A stretch of 64,000 nucleotides of DNA. Source: Flavobacteriales bacterium. GTDB taxonomy: Bacteria > Bacteroidota > Bacteroidia > NS11-12g > UBA955. Under the pieces are notes generated by a model. It saw nothing but the letters and a program-made list of their open reading frames with translations. It had not been told where the DNA came from and did no database searches. Location: contig CANFLS010000001.1 of assembly GCA_947447955.1 (NCBI GenBank), forward strand, positions 124,001 to 188,000, read 5' to 3'. Shown here in pieces: positions 31,236 through 40,611 of this stretch. A program made the translations under genes and the position numbers. Every line of letters starts with the position of its first letter. Within the stretch, counting starts at the first letter, position 1.

Positions 31236-34200
31236 TTAAAAGGCGCGTTCAATTCCGAAACGAATTCTGAATTGTAGGTTATTTTCGTTATTATTGGTGA
31301 TGTTTTTAAAGAAGGGAATGTCGATTCTCAATCTGAGCGGATTTACTTCAGAAAGGATACTTTTTTGATAGGTAGATTTCTTGAACACTACTTTTTTATT
31401 GGCTTTCAAATTTACCATTGCGCCAATTCCCGCATCAGCAATAATGGGGCTTGTTAATTGCTTTTGATTAACTGGTTGTGAAATAATACCTGCATCACCA
31501 AAGAGATAGGTTTGAATATTGATCCATTGCAATTTTGGAGCGCCCGAAAAGAATCGTGTAAAATCAATTTCTACGTTTGCAGAAATTCCAGAGTTCCCTC
31601 GGTAAAATGCAATAGAAGTATCGTTTTGTTTTAAAGCAATGGGTGAATTGATATACCCCCTAAGATTAAGTCCCCCGCCATATTGAAGAAACTGTGCTTG
31701 GTTGAGACGGATGAATCCAAAGTCGCGCATCAATTTGTTGTCCATCATTTCTTCTGAATTGGCTGCTGCGGCATACAATGCAGATTCGGCAGTTGGGCTT
31801 TGTCCACCGCCATATTGGCCAAAAACGCGTGTTTTTAGCAATAATTTGCCCAAAGGTTGGTTGTGTTTCCAGGTACCTTGCACGAAACCAAATTGGGTTT
31901 GACTCCAAGGACTTGGCAAACGGGTGTTTACATTGAAGCTTCCATATCGACCCCAACCTGCATAGGTTTTTGTCCAAAATAAATTCAAACTGATGTTATC
32001 TTGATTGCTCCAAAATGATTGTCCCAAAACATAATTGTTGTAGTTGGTATGGAAAATAGAGCTGGGATTAGATTCATCAAATGTTTCACGGAAGTAGTTT
32101 TTCATGTATTTCCCATAAATGCCAAAGGTGTGATTTTCTACTTTCATTTTCCATCCTAATTTATTTATAAATAAATTGTTGTAGTATTTACTTTCAACAA
32201 AATAGGTACCATTTTTGGCTACAGTATGGGCGTAATTAAAATTGTAACTGAGGGGTTGTGTTCCACGATTCACAAGGACATCCGCTGAAAGTGGTTGTTT
32301 GTTGAGGGAGTAAAAGGTTTCTAAATCATACACATGTTTTCGTCCTTGGTATTGTCCAGAGAGTTTTAACCCGGCCATCCAACCGTTGAAAGGATTGAAT
32401 GTTACACTTGGTCTCCAAAGGGTTTTGTATCCCCCAAAATAAGAATCATCTGAACCATTTATGAAATCAAAATCGATGGAATTTCTGTGTTTCCAAACAT
32501 TGTCTGATCTGTCAATATCTGCCAAACGGTAACTTCCATCAAGAAAAATTTGTTCTAAGGAATAGTTTGGAGGCGTATTTATTTGAAAAGTATATTCTGG
32601 TTTAATTCTATCCCAGCCCAACCAAGGAGCCAAGTTTTGTCGTTCCGGATTTTGATAGAATGTAACTGGAATGGTATTTTTAATGATTGTTGGCTTTCCT
32701 GTTAATTTAGAAACAAACACAAGATCAAGATTGACCGGCATTGCCATCAAGCCTTTTCTTTCAATTGTAATTTGATAAGTTAACGCGGATATTTTTTTCA
32801 CCTTTTTGATACCGTAATCGCAGGCATCGGTAGTTTCGAACCATTGGTCAAAGAACTTATTTAAATCGGCTTGAGCGCTTTGAATAACTGAGTTTCTAAA
32901 ATCTTCAATGTAGGGATGACAGAATTTCCATTGCGAAACATAGTTTTTCATGGCCGCGGAAAACACCGAATCCCCCAAAAAATACTGAAGATTATACAAC
33001 ATGGTGGCAGTTTTTAAATATACATGTTTGTATCCACCGCCGTGGCCGGTTGCTCCATTGAATTCATTGCTATGGGTATTGAGTTTGCTATCGTTGGCAT
33101 CTATTGCATCTTCAATATAGCCGGCATAGGCCCTGCCATATTCCGGGAAGTTTTCGTTGGTTAACTTTTTGAGTCCCCAAGCTGTTAAAAATTGGGTAAA
33201 GCCTTCGTCGAGCGCAGCTCTATACGTTTCGTTACTACCTACCATTCCATAGAACCAATTGTGCCCAATTTCATGAATGAGTAAACTTTGGTGACCAGGG
33301 TAAGTACCACCATCCATTGTAATCATGGGGTATTCCATGCCATCACCGGCATCGGCGGCTACAATTTTGGGATAGTTATATTGTCCGAAATCTTTACTAA
33401 AAAGTTCAATGATTTTTTTCACAAAGCCCGATGTTTGTTGCCAACCGGCGGCATTGTTTTCTTGGGCAATGGCAACACAGTTTACACCGTTGAATTTGGT
33501 TTCACTGATTCTATAAGTTGGGTCGGCGGTCCAAGCAAAGTCGTGCACATTCGTGGCGTGAAACCACCATTGCTTCCTTTTGTTTGATGGCTGAATTATT
33601 ACAGAGGGTTGTTCTCCAATTGGTTTTTTGGCAAAATTGGCAATGTCTAATTTTTTTCGGATGGAATCAGGCAAAACTGTCTTACGATTTTTGAGTTCAC
33701 CTGTGGCTTCCACAATGTAGTTTTCTGGTAAATCTAGTTGTACGTCGAATACACCAAAATCGCCATAGAATTCTTTTTCAAGGTGTTGGTCGGTTGCCCA
33801 AGTGAATTTCCTGTCGTACACACAAATTTTCGGAAACCACTGACAGCCATTGAAATGTTTGTAACCATGGTGGTCAAATACTTTCATTCTTCTTCTGATA
33901 GAACCCCTGTCGAAGTAGGTAATAAAATCGATGTTGAAATCAATTTTTTCACCAGGAAGTAGGGGTTTGGGCAATTTTATTTTGAGTATGGTATTGTAAA
34001 TTTCGAAGTCAATAGGTTCATTATTGATCATGAATGAGGTGATTTCAATACCTTTATTTTCGCTTTCATATTTGCCGTTTACAACTTTCGTTTTATTGAG
34101 TTTGTATAACTCGTTCGTGAGGCTTTTTTTGATAAACGCATTTTGGTAGAGATTGAAATAAGCTTCGGTGATGGCATTGGGACTGTTGTTGTAATAGGTA

Positions 34201-34505
34201 ATTCTTTCGCCACCTTTGATATATTCAAATGTGTCGTTTAAGTAGGCATGAATTTTATAGTAAACATCCTGCTGCCAATATCCCTCATAAGGCTTTTTAT
34301 TTTTCCAATAGTTTGGATCTTGAGAATTATGGAGGTCATCAAAATCGGGGGTGTGCCAAATATTCCAATCGTATACGTTTTTTGGTCGACTGTTATCGGG
34401 TTCATCTAGTGCCATAGGGCGCTGATCAATTTCGACTTGAGAATACGCAGAATTGCAAAAAATAAATGTAAAAAAAATTGCAGAAAACGTGAGTTTTTTG
34501 AACAT
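31236..34505 (-). CDS. M1-family metallopeptidase with C-terminal barrel-like region
   Basis: A 1089-residue protein. The start MFKKLTFSAIFFTFIFCNSAYSQ gives a signal peptide; an in-frame extension to 34556 would bury it. The M1 gluzincin site is complete: H411EIGH415 and Glu434, after the MDGGTYPGHQSLLIHE stretch that stands where GAMEN normally is. Residues from about 690 on are rich in alternating aromatic strands (WMAGLKLSGQYQGRKHVY, NHTFGIYGKYMKNYF) and end NLQFRIRFGIERAF, as outer-membrane barrels do. This suggests a surface-anchored aminopeptidase. The Bacteroidota M1 branch commonly has long C-terminal parts; the barrel interpretation is mine. Confidence 0.85.
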   Translation of the reverse strand: MFKKLTFSAIFFTFIFCNSAYSQVEIDQRPMALDEPDNSRPKNVYDWNIWHTPDFDDLHNSQDPNYWKNKKPYEGYWQQDVYYKIHAYLNDTFEYIKGGERITYYNNSPNAITEAYFNLYQNAFIKKSLTNELYKLNKTKVVNGKYESENKGIEITSFMINNEPIDFEIYNTILKIKLPKPLLPGEKIDFNIDFITYFDRGSIRRRMKVFDHHGYKHFNGCQWFPKICVYDRKFTWATDQHLEKEFYGDFGVFDVQLDLPENYIVEATGELKNRKTVLPDSIRKKLDIANFAKKPIGEQPSVIIQPSNKRKQWWFHATNVHDFAWTADPTYRISETKFNGVNCVAIAQENNAAGWQQTSGFVKKIIELFSKDFGQYNYPKIVAADAGDGMEYPMITMDGGTYPGHQSLLIHEIGHNWFYGMVGSNETYRAALDEGFTQFLTAWGLKKLTNENFPEYGRAYAGYIEDAIDANDSKLNTHSNEFNGATGHGGGYKHVYLKTATMLYNLQYFLGDSVFSAAMKNYVSQWKFCHPYIEDFRNSVIQSAQADLNKFFDQWFETTDACDYGIKKVKKISALTYQITIERKGLMAMPVNLDLVFVSKLTGKPTIIKNTIPVTFYQNPERQNLAPWLGWDRIKPEYTFQINTPPNYSLEQIFLDGSYRLADIDRSDNVWKHRNSIDFDFINGSDDSYFGGYKTLWRPSVTFNPFNGWMAGLKLSGQYQGRKHVYDLETFYSLNKQPLSADVLVNRGTQPLSYNFNYAHTVAKNGTYFVESKYYNNLFINKLGWKMKVENHTFGIYGKYMKNYFRETFDESNPSSIFHTNYNNYVLGQSFWSNQDNISLNLFWTKTYAGWGRYGSFNVNTRLPSPWSQTQFGFVQGTWKHNQPLGKLLLKTRVFGQYGGGQSPTAESALYAAAANSEEMMDNKLMRDFGFIRLNQAQFLQYGGGLNLRGYINSPIALKQNDTSIAFYRGNSGISANVEIDFTRFFSGAPKLQWINIQTYLFGDAGIISQPVNQKQLTSPIIADAGIGAMVNLKANKKVVFKKSTYQKSILSEVNPLRLRIDIPFFKNITNNNENNLQFRIRFGIERAF

Positions 34506-34577
34506 GAGTGCAAGATAATCAAATTGCCGAAGACTATTCACTTGTGAAGTCGCCATAAAATGTGCAATTTTGCTCTA

Positions 34578-35279
34578 ATGAATCAACCATGGCAATATCG
34601 CAGTGCAAACTATGATGAAAATAACATTGGATTTTACATCAATCATCATGATGAAATTCATAGAATTACTGTGGGAGAATCGGGCGAATTAACTTCTCAT
34701 GAAATTGGCAAGAATTTGGTAATTCGCGCAACAGATAGAGAAGTTGATTTTAAGGGTAGTATTTCATTTTATCCTAAGGAATTCATTCACACAAAGATTC
34801 CAGGATTGACATTAAATACAAAGGTATCCGTTTCTGATTCTATTTATTTGGTTTACCATTCTGAGAACCACAATATGCATTTGAGTCAAGCAATGTTTAC
34901 CAAGGCAAAACAAATGTCGGAATTGCATAAAAACCTGGTTTATTTTTGGTTTTACGAGGGAAAGTTGGTTGTATTGGCCTTTAAAGACAAGCAATTTTAC
35001 ATGGGTAATTTATACGATGCAACGAACATTGCTGAGGTTATTTATTTTGTAACTGCCATCATGCAGGAAGCCAAATTTGAGACGATGCCTTATTTTTTGG
35101 CGGCAGATATTTCGGAGATGAAGGCCGATCAAATGGGAACGGAGTTTGAAAAGTTTGGCATTGATTTACAGCTTGTAAATAGCAAAATGCCTTATGTATC
35201 TGTAAAACAAATTCCCGACACACATATTGCAACAAATTTATTGATCATTTCTTCATGCGCGTTACCGGAGGAATTTTAA
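34578..35279 (+). CDS. DUF3822 family protein
   Basis: A 233-residue protein starting MNQPWQYRSANYDENN; six upstream codons to 34560 are rejected because an ATTTTG box-like sequence (34565-34572) lies in them. The family is restricted to Bacteroidota and usually sits before rsmD, as here (25-nt overlap). The fold is predicted to resemble an actin/ASKHA-like type IV pilus PilM protein; I cannot confirm that by sight. Function unknown. The gene is divergent from the M1 peptidase operon with about 70 nt between starts. Confidence 0.75.
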   Translation: MNQPWQYRSANYDENNIGFYINHHDEIHRITVGESGELTSHEIGKNLVIRATDREVDFKGSISFYPKEFIHTKIPGLTLNTKVSVSDSIYLVYHSENHNMHLSQAMFTKAKQMSELHKNLVYFWFYEGKLVVLAFKDKQFYMGNLYDATNIAEVIYFVTAIMQEAKFETMPYFLAADISEMKADQMGTEFEKFGIDLQLVNSKMPYVSVKQIPDTHIATNLLIISSCALPEEF

Positions 35280-35782
35280 AGGGCTGGGTAATTCCATCCA
35301 AATTTGCTTCTCACGTAAGGCCATCTACCGACAGAATGCGGGAGAGTTTGTTTAACTCTTTGGTTCATCAATTTGGTATTGAGGGAAAATTGGTATTGGA
35401 TTTATTCTCGGGGTCAGGAATTATTGCGGCAGAGTTTTTAAGTAGGGAAGCTTTGGCTGTTACATCAATTGATTTAGATGGTAAAAACATTTTGCAGCAA
35501 AAGGCAATGCAAAAAGAGAGAGATCTCAATCATTGGGAAATTGTGAAGCAGAATATTTACAAATTTGAGCCCAGGCAAAGGCAGTTGTACGATATCATTT
35601 TTGCAGATCCGCCATACGACATACCGAATATTCAGCAATTTCCGAAAATGTTTTCTGAATGGTTGGCTGACGATGGTATCATTATTTTAGAGCACAGGCC
35701 TCAGTTACAATTTCACGAAGCGCATATTATAAAAAAAGAATACGGTAGCACAACTTGTACTATATTCGCTAAACAAAAATAA
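35255..35782 (+). CDS. rsmD: 16S rRNA (guanine(966)-N2)-methyltransferase
   Basis: Methylates G966 of 16S rRNA during 30S assembly. A 175-residue protein of normal length: N-terminal RVTGGILKGWVI and RPSTDRMRESLFNSL, the SAM-binding LVLDLFSGSGIIAAEFLSR (about 46-64), and the catalytic ADPPYD motif at about 116-121. It overlaps DUF3822 by 25 nt and is followed after 1 nt by coaD. Confidence 0.95.
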   Translation: MRVTGGILKGWVIPSKFASHVRPSTDRMRESLFNSLVHQFGIEGKLVLDLFSGSGIIAAEFLSREALAVTSIDLDGKNILQQKAMQKERDLNHWEIVKQNIYKFEPRQRQLYDIIFADPPYDIPNIQQFPKMFSEWLADDGIIILEHRPQLQFHEAHIIKKEYGSTTCTIFAKQK

Positions 35783-35783
35783 A

Positions 35784-36254
35784 ATGACAAACGAGAAAAT
35801 TGCAGTATTTCCAGGCACATTTGATCCAATAACAAAGGGTCATGTTGATATTGTTGACCGCGGGTCCTTGATTTTTGATAAAATTATTATTGCCGTTGGG
35901 GTTAATACCAAAAAGACAACTTTATACACCTTAGAGAAGAGAATTGCGTGGATTAAGGAAACCTTTGCGCACAACTCAAAAGTAGAAGTTGATTTTTACG
36001 AAGGGTTAACGGTAGATTATTGCAAGAAAGCAGGAGCTAATTTTTTATTGAGAGGACTTCGTAATGGGAGCGATTTTGATTATGAATCGCACATTGCACA
36101 GTTAAATAAAGCATTAAATGAAGACATTGAAACCGTCTTTATTTTGAGTTCGCCGGAGCTAAGTTATATCAGCAGTACATTGGTAAGAGATTTAATCATA
36201 CACAATGGAAACTACAGGCCATTTTTGCCTGAGGCAGTTCAGGTAAATCTTTAA
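35784..36254 (+). CDS. coaD: Phosphopantetheine adenylyltransferase
   Basis: Makes dephospho-CoA from 4'-phosphopantetheine and ATP. A 156-residue protein with the nucleotidyltransferase signature GTFDPITKGHVD (about 11-22), RGLRNGSDFDYE (about 89-100) and the C-terminal SSTLVRDLI. The rsmD-coaD pair is common. It converges with the NUDIX gene, with the two stops overlapping by 4 nt. Confidence 0.96.
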   Translation: MTNEKIAVFPGTFDPITKGHVDIVDRGSLIFDKIIIAVGVNTKKTTLYTLEKRIAWIKETFAHNSKVEVDFYEGLTVDYCKKAGANFLLRGLRNGSDFDYESHIAQLNKALNEDIETVFILSSPELSYISSTLVRDLIIHNGNYRPFLPEAVQVNL

Positions 36255-36889
36255 GAAGGATCTATTTGTGCCAGTGCTTTGTTCACGATGTCGCGCACAC
36301 TGTTATAAGATTGGAAGTCTGTTGATCTGAACCATTCTAGAGTTTCGAATTTCACTTCAGAAATACCTTCTTCAATTTGCGGCTTAAGATTATTTTTACC
36401 ATTGCTATTCATGATATACCAATGGGTAACTTTCATCAAAACAACATCATCTTCAAAATACGCGTGATACGTTTCACCAATTTTTTCGCTAATATTGATC
36501 ATATTGATACCAGTTTCTTCCATTACTTCTCTTAAGGCTGCAGCGCGTTGATCTTCGTGCTTCTCAATTTTTCCTTTTGGAAGATCCCATAATCCATTCC
36601 TTTTGATGGTGAGTAATTGGTTTTCTTTATTAAAAACCAAACCACCAGCGGCTTGAATAACGGTGTAGTTATCTGAAAACTCTTTGAACGTTTCAGCGGG
36701 TTCAGATGAAATTAATCCGAATGTCATTACCTTGCCGCTAGACGCGCTAGAGGTAAGAATTTTAAAACTAGTTAGCAATTCATCGTCACCAATAAAGTAC
36801 AAATTAGGAATGCCCCTCAATGCGCTTGGAGAATCTGTGATGATAATTGCACCTTCATTAAAATAAATTTTGTAGGTTTGTGGCTCCAT
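36251..36889 (-). CDS. NUDIX hydrolase
   Basis: A 212-residue protein. A complete NUDIX box, GKIEKHEDQRAAALREVMEETGI (Gx5Ex7REUxEExGU), is at about residues 116-138, in a domain beginning IQAAGGLVFNKENQLLTIKR. The N-terminal 70 residues (YKIYFNEGAIIITDSPSALRGIP) form a separate strand-rich part found in Bacteroidota relatives. The nucleotide substrate cannot be told. Its start codon overlaps that of pyrE in the palindrome CATG; a TAATTTTG box on the minus strand (36904-36911) lies inside pyrE, 14 nt upstream. Confidence 0.9.
   Translation of the reverse strand: MEPQTYKIYFNEGAIIITDSPSALRGIPNLYFIGDDELLTSFKILTSSASSGKVMTFGLISSEPAETFKEFSDNYTVIQAAGGLVFNKENQLLTIKRNGLWDLPKGKIEKHEDQRAAALREVMEETGINMINISEKIGETYHAYFEDDVVLMKVTHWYIMNSNGKNNLKPQIEEGISEVKFETLEWFRSTDFQSYNSVRDIVNKALAQIDPS
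36873..36880 (+). promoter_or_regulatory. pyrE -7 box TAGGTTTG inside the NUDIX gene
   Basis: TAnnTTTG match 7 nt before the pyrE ATG, lying within the first codons of the divergent NUDIX gene. The two genes thus share promoter and coding DNA. Confidence 0.55.
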
Positions 36890-37526
36890 GTCTCAACAAA
36901 GTGCAAAATTAGCAAAATTTCTTCTTGAAATAAAGGCAATTAAATTATCGCCTAAAGAACCATTTACTTGGACGTCTGGAATCAAGAGTCCAATCTATTG
37001 CGACAACCGTATGGTTTTGTCATTTCCGGAGGTAAGAAGTTTCGTTGCAGACGATCTTGCGGAGTTGATAAAGACAGAGTTTACGGGGGTTGACAGCGTT
37101 GCGGGAATTGCAACTGCAGGAATTGCCCACGGTGCTTTGTGTGCTGACAGGATGGGAATTTCATATTGTTATGTTCGACCAGAGCCTAAAAAACACGGAT
37201 TAAAAAATCAGGTTGAGGGACATTTGGCGGTCGGAGACAAGGTAGTTTTGGTGGAAGATTTGATTTCTACGGGCAAAAGTTCGATGCAAGCGGTTGATGG
37301 AGTTAGGCTTGCTGGAGCAGAAGTTATTGGACTGGTTGCGTTGTTTACCTATGGTTTTTCGAATGCTTCTGAGCGATTTGCAAACGAAGGAATTCCGGTG
37401 TTTACCCTAACAAATTTCGATACTTTATGTGAAGTGGCTGCTGCTGAGGGCTATATTGGTGAGGAAGACATTGCCAGCATTAAAGCATTTGCACAAAACC
37501 CATCAGAATGGGGTGCTAATTTGTAA
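36888..37526 (+). CDS. pyrE: Orotate phosphoribosyltransferase
   Basis: Joins orotate and PRPP to give OMP in pyrimidine synthesis. A 212-residue protein with FTWTSGIKSPIYCDNR near the N-terminus, the flexible-loop RPEPKKHGLKNQVEG, and the PRPP-binding motif VVLVEDLISTGKSS at about 117-130. Length is typical. The start codon overlaps the NUDIX start in CATG, so the 5' UTR can only lie in the neighbour's coding sequence; the TAGGTTTG box predicts essentially no leader. Confidence 0.95.
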   Translation: MSQQSAKLAKFLLEIKAIKLSPKEPFTWTSGIKSPIYCDNRMVLSFPEVRSFVADDLAELIKTEFTGVDSVAGIATAGIAHGALCADRMGISYCYVRPEPKKHGLKNQVEGHLAVGDKVVLVEDLISTGKSSMQAVDGVRLAGAEVIGLVALFTYGFSNASERFANEGIPVFTLTNFDTLCEVAAAEGYIGEEDIASIKAFAQNPSEWGANL

Positions 37527-37536
37527 TTTTTTTTAG

Positions 37537-37544
37537 TACCTTTG
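37537..37544 (+). promoter_or_regulatory. -7 box TACCTTTG of the coiled-coil/zapA unit
   Basis: TAnnTTTG match 7 nt before the ATG at 37552, in the 25-nt gap after pyrE. Confidence 0.65.
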
Positions 37545-37551
37545 TAGTAAT

Positions 37552-37908
37552 ATGAATGCTACAGTTGATGCGCGCTTAAATACCTTATTTGTTAAGGTTG
37601 AACGTGTATTGTTGGAAAATTCATCCCTCAAAAATGAAAAAATAATTCTAGAAAATGAGATTTTAGAGTTAAAAAGTCATGTATTGAGTTTAAAAAATGA
37701 ACAACTCGACCTACAAAATGAAAATTCTACGCTGAGAAGCACAATAGATATTCAAAGAAATACGTTAAATGAGTTAAAGGAACAGAATAAAATTATTAAA
37801 CTTGCAAAAGAAATGTCGCCCGATAGTTCAGACAATCATGAATTAAAAATCAAGATTAATGAATTAGTAAGAGACATTGACCGGTGCATTGATTTGTTAA
37901 ACGAATAA
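37552..37908 (+). CDS. Small coiled-coil protein before zapA
   Basis: A 118-residue protein that is almost one continuous coiled coil (about 8-85: LLENSSLKNEKIILENEILELKSHVLSLKNEQLDLQNENSTL, with leucine heptads), then a short C-terminal helix. A coiled-coil gene directly before zapA is common in Bacteroidota, and by size and position a ZapB-like partner in Z-ring assembly is plausible, but this is inference. Ten nucleotides separate it from zapA. Confidence 0.65.
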   Translation: MNATVDARLNTLFVKVERVLLENSSLKNEKIILENEILELKSHVLSLKNEQLDLQNENSTLRSTIDIQRNTLNELKEQNKIIKLAKEMSPDSSDNHELKIKINELVRDIDRCIDLLNE

Positions 37909-37918
37909 AATATAGATA

Positions 37919-38212
37919 ATGGATAACAACGAAACCGTTCTTCTTTCAGTGAATATAGACACTAGGCCTATGCGTTTGCGTGTGGCTATCAAAGATGAAC
38001 AACAGGTTTTGTTGGCAGCAGAAACGCTCAACAAACGCATAGAAGCTTTTCGTAAGTTTAGTGCGAATGAGCCAATAGATAGACTTTCATGGGCTGCTTT
38101 AGATTTGGCAGGTGATGTGGTTCGCATGCAAAAAGGCGAAAATCAACCAAAAAGTCAGGAAGAAATTCCTCCAGTTTTACTCAAACTTGAATCTTTGTTG
38201 CAGAATTATTAA
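37919..38212 (+). CDS. zapA: Cell division protein ZapA
   Basis: A 97-residue ZapA-family protein that would cross-link FtsZ filaments. The N-terminal strand part (VLLSVNIDTRPMRLRV) and the long helix (EQQVLLAAETLNKRIEAFRKF, then RLSWAALDLAGDVVRMQK) fit the family. It lies between a coiled-coil gene and rny. There is no separate promoter box in the 10-nt gap, so it should be transcribed from 37537. Confidence 0.83.
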   Translation: MDNNETVLLSVNIDTRPMRLRVAIKDEQQVLLAAETLNKRIEAFRKFSANEPIDRLSWAALDLAGDVVRMQKGENQPKSQEEIPPVLLKLESLLQNY

Positions 38213-38258
38213 TTCGTTTTTCTACTCCAATGCTCCAATATAAAAAAGGAGACAAAAA

Positions 38259-39800
38259 ATGGACGTAATTGTATTTATCCTCGCTGGACTAATCGGTGGA
38301 TTAGGGCTTGGATACATTGTTTTTATCGCAGCGCGAAAAGGACAATTAGAAAAAGAGAAATCTAAAGTATTAGAAGAAGCTCGCAATCAAGGTGAGACAC
38401 TTAAAAAGGATCGTATTTTTGAAGCCAAAGAGAAGTACATGCAGCTTCGCTCTGAATACGATCAAGAAACTAACAAACGCAATCAAGAAATTCAACAAGC
38501 TGAAAACAGAATTCGTCAAAAAGAGCAATCTTTAGACGATAAACTGAAAAACTTCAAATCTCGTGAAGATGAAGTTGCTTCAAAAAGTCAGCGTTTAGAT
38601 TCTCAAATGGAGTCTTACAAATCAAAAGAGAAAGAAGTTCAAAGTTTGCGCGACCAACAGCTTGCACAATTAGAAAAAGTTGCAGGTTTGTCTGCTGATG
38701 CTGCCAAAGAGCAAATGTTTGAAAACATCAAAGCAAAAACCTACAATGAAGGAATGATATTGGCGAAAAACATTGTTGATGAAGCGAAATTGGGTGCAAC
38801 GCGTGAAGCAAAACGTATTGTTTTGCAAACCATTCAACGTACCGCTGCTGAATTGGCAATTGACAATACAGTAACTGCTTTCCCTCTTGAATCTGACGAT
38901 GTTAAAGGTAGAATCATTGGTAGAGAAGGTAGAAACATCAAAGCATTTGAAGCAGCAACTGGTGTTGAAATTTTGATTGACGATACCCCAGAAACAATCG
39001 TATTGAGTTGTTATGACCCAATTCGTCGTGAAATTGCACGTGTTTCTTTGGAGCGTTTGATTAAAGATGGTAGAATTCACCCTGCTCGTATTGAAGAGGT
39101 TGTTGAAAAAACCAAAAAACAAATTGAAGAAGAAGTAGTTGAATGGGGAGAAAGAACTGTAGTTGATTTAGGAATTACAGGTTTACACCCAGAATTGATT
39201 CGTTATGTAGGTCGTATGAGATTTAGAAGTTCTTATGGCCAAAACTTATTGAAGCATAGCCGTGAAGTTGCTCGTTTGTGTGCAACTATGGCTGCCGAAA
39301 TGGGATTGAATGTTAAATTGGCAAAACGTGCAGGTTTGTTGCATGACATTGGAAAATGTCCTGATAACGACGAAGAAACTCCTCACGCATTATTAGGTTT
39401 GAAATTGTGCGAAAAATATGGCGAACATCCAGAAGTTTGTAACGCAGTTGGTGCCCATCACGATGAAATTGAAATGACAAGTTTATTAAGCCCTGTTGTT
39501 CAAGCTTGTGATGCCATTAGCGGTTCTCGCCCTGGTGCACGTCGTGGAGATGAGCAATATGTTGAACGTATCAAAGAAATGGAAAATATGGCGTTAAGCT
39601 ACCCAGGTGTCGAAAAAGCCTATGCTATTCAAGCCGGTCGTGAACTTCGTATTATCATGGGTGCTGAAAAAACCACCGATGACCAAGCAGATACATTGGC
39701 ATTTGAATTGTCAACCCGCATCATGACAGAAATGCGTTACCCTGGTCAAGTAAAAATTACTGTGATTAGAGAAAAACGCGCTGTTGGTGTAGCAAAATAA
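38259..39800 (+). CDS. rny: Ribonuclease Y
   Basis: Membrane-anchored endoribonuclease starting mRNA decay. A 513-residue protein: N-terminal transmembrane helix (about 3-24), long charged coiled coil (about 30-160), KH domain (about 205-270, [29 protein letters not shown]), then the HD domain with the catalytic H362-D363 (GLLHDIGK). Length is normal. It is followed by a strong terminator. It is set apart from zapA by 46 nt. Confidence 0.96.
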   Translation: MDVIVFILAGLIGGLGLGYIVFIAARKGQLEKEKSKVLEEARNQGETLKKDRIFEAKEKYMQLRSEYDQETNKRNQEIQQAENRIRQKEQSLDDKLKNFKSREDEVASKSQRLDSQMESYKSKEKEVQSLRDQQLAQLEKVAGLSADAAKEQMFENIKAKTYNEGMILAKNIVDEAKLGATREAKRIVLQTIQRTAAELAIDNTVTAFPLESDDVKGRIIGREGRNIKAFEAATGVEILIDDTPETIVLSCYDPIRREIARVSLERLIKDGRIHPARIEEVVEKTKKQIEEEVVEWGERTVVDLGITGLHPELIRYVGRMRFRSSYGQNLLKHSREVARLCATMAAEMGLNVKLAKRAGLLHDIGKCPDNDEETPHALLGLKLCEKYGEHPEVCNAVGAHHDEIEMTSLLSPVVQACDAISGSRPGARRGDEQYVERIKEMENMALSYPGVEKAYAIQAGRELRIIMGAEKTTDDQADTLAFELSTRIMTEMRYPGQVKITVIREKRAVGVAK

Positions 39801-39833
39801 TGAATATATAGGCACCGTCCTAAAAGTAATACC

Positions 39834-39870
39834 AAATGCAAAAACCAGAGTTTCTCTGGTTTTTGCATTT
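39834..39870 (+). terminator. Strong hairpin terminator after rny
   Basis: A perfect 17-bp inverted repeat (AAATGCAAAAACCAGAG and its complement) around a TTT loop. The run of Ts is part of the stem, so termination could work in both directions. rsmI starts 14 nt later. Confidence 0.8.
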
Positions 39871-39884
39871 AAAAGAAAAACAAT

Positions 39885-40592
39885 ATGTCTGGAAAACTCT
39901 ATTTAGTTCCTACTCCAATTGGTAACCTCGGCGATATGACATATCGCGCTGTTGCGGTGCTGAAAACCGTTGACAAAATTCTAGCTGAAGATACGCGAAC
40001 CACTAAGGTTTTGTTAAATCATTATGAAATTTCAACAACATTAGAGAGTTTTCATCAACACAATGAACATCAAAAGCTCAATTATTTAATTGGCGAATTA
40101 AAGCAGGGAAAAATGCTTGCTCAGGTTTCTGACGCTGGAACTCCTGGTATTTCTGACCCCGGGTTTTTGCTTACTAGAATGGCTTTGCAAGAAGGTATTT
40201 CGGTTGAAGTTTTGCCTGGTGCTACCGCCTTTGTCCCCGCATTATTAAAGAGTGGATTTCCGCTTCATAGTTTTTGTTTTGAGGGATTTTTACCCCACAA
40301 AAAAGGGCGTCAAACCAAAATGAAACAATGGGCAGCAGATGATCATACCATCGTGTTTTATGAAAGTCCCCACAAAATATTAAAGACGTTAAAACAACTT
40401 GCGGAGTTTTGTTCACCGCATAGAAAGGTGAGTGTTTCTAGAGAAATCACCAAGAAATTTGAAGAAACTATTACCGGAACATTACCCTTTGTAATTGAGC
40501 ACTTTACAACGCATAATCCCAAAGGAGAATTTGTTGTAGTTTTGGAGGGCAGTGCATACGAAACTGAAGAAGTAGAAGAAGATTCGGAATAA
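39885..40592 (+). CDS. rsmI: 16S rRNA (cytidine(1402)-2'-O)-methyltransferase
   Basis: A SAM-dependent tetrapyrrole-methylase-fold enzyme that modifies C1402 of 16S rRNA. The 235-residue protein has LYLVPTPIGNLGDMTYRAVAVL (3-24), AEDTRTTKVLL, VSDAGTPGISDPG (about 86-98), PGATAFVPALLKSGFP and FEGFLPHKKGRQ, all typical. It is slightly shorter than E. coli RsmI and has an acidic tail (YETEEVEEDSE). lnt follows 19 nt downstream. Confidence 0.94.
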   Translation: MSGKLYLVPTPIGNLGDMTYRAVAVLKTVDKILAEDTRTTKVLLNHYEISTTLESFHQHNEHQKLNYLIGELKQGKMLAQVSDAGTPGISDPGFLLTRMALQEGISVEVLPGATAFVPALLKSGFPLHSFCFEGFLPHKKGRQTKMKQWAADDHTIVFYESPHKILKTLKQLAEFCSPHRKVSVSREITKKFEETITGTLPFVIEHFTTHNPKGEFVVVLEGSAYETEEVEEDSE

Positions 40593-40611
40593 CTGCGAAA
40601 ACTTTATTTAA

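Noticed and set aside
34560-34577. Earlier start for the DUF3822 gene
   Set aside because: The extra six codons overlap a promoter-like box; ATG at 34578 is the better start.
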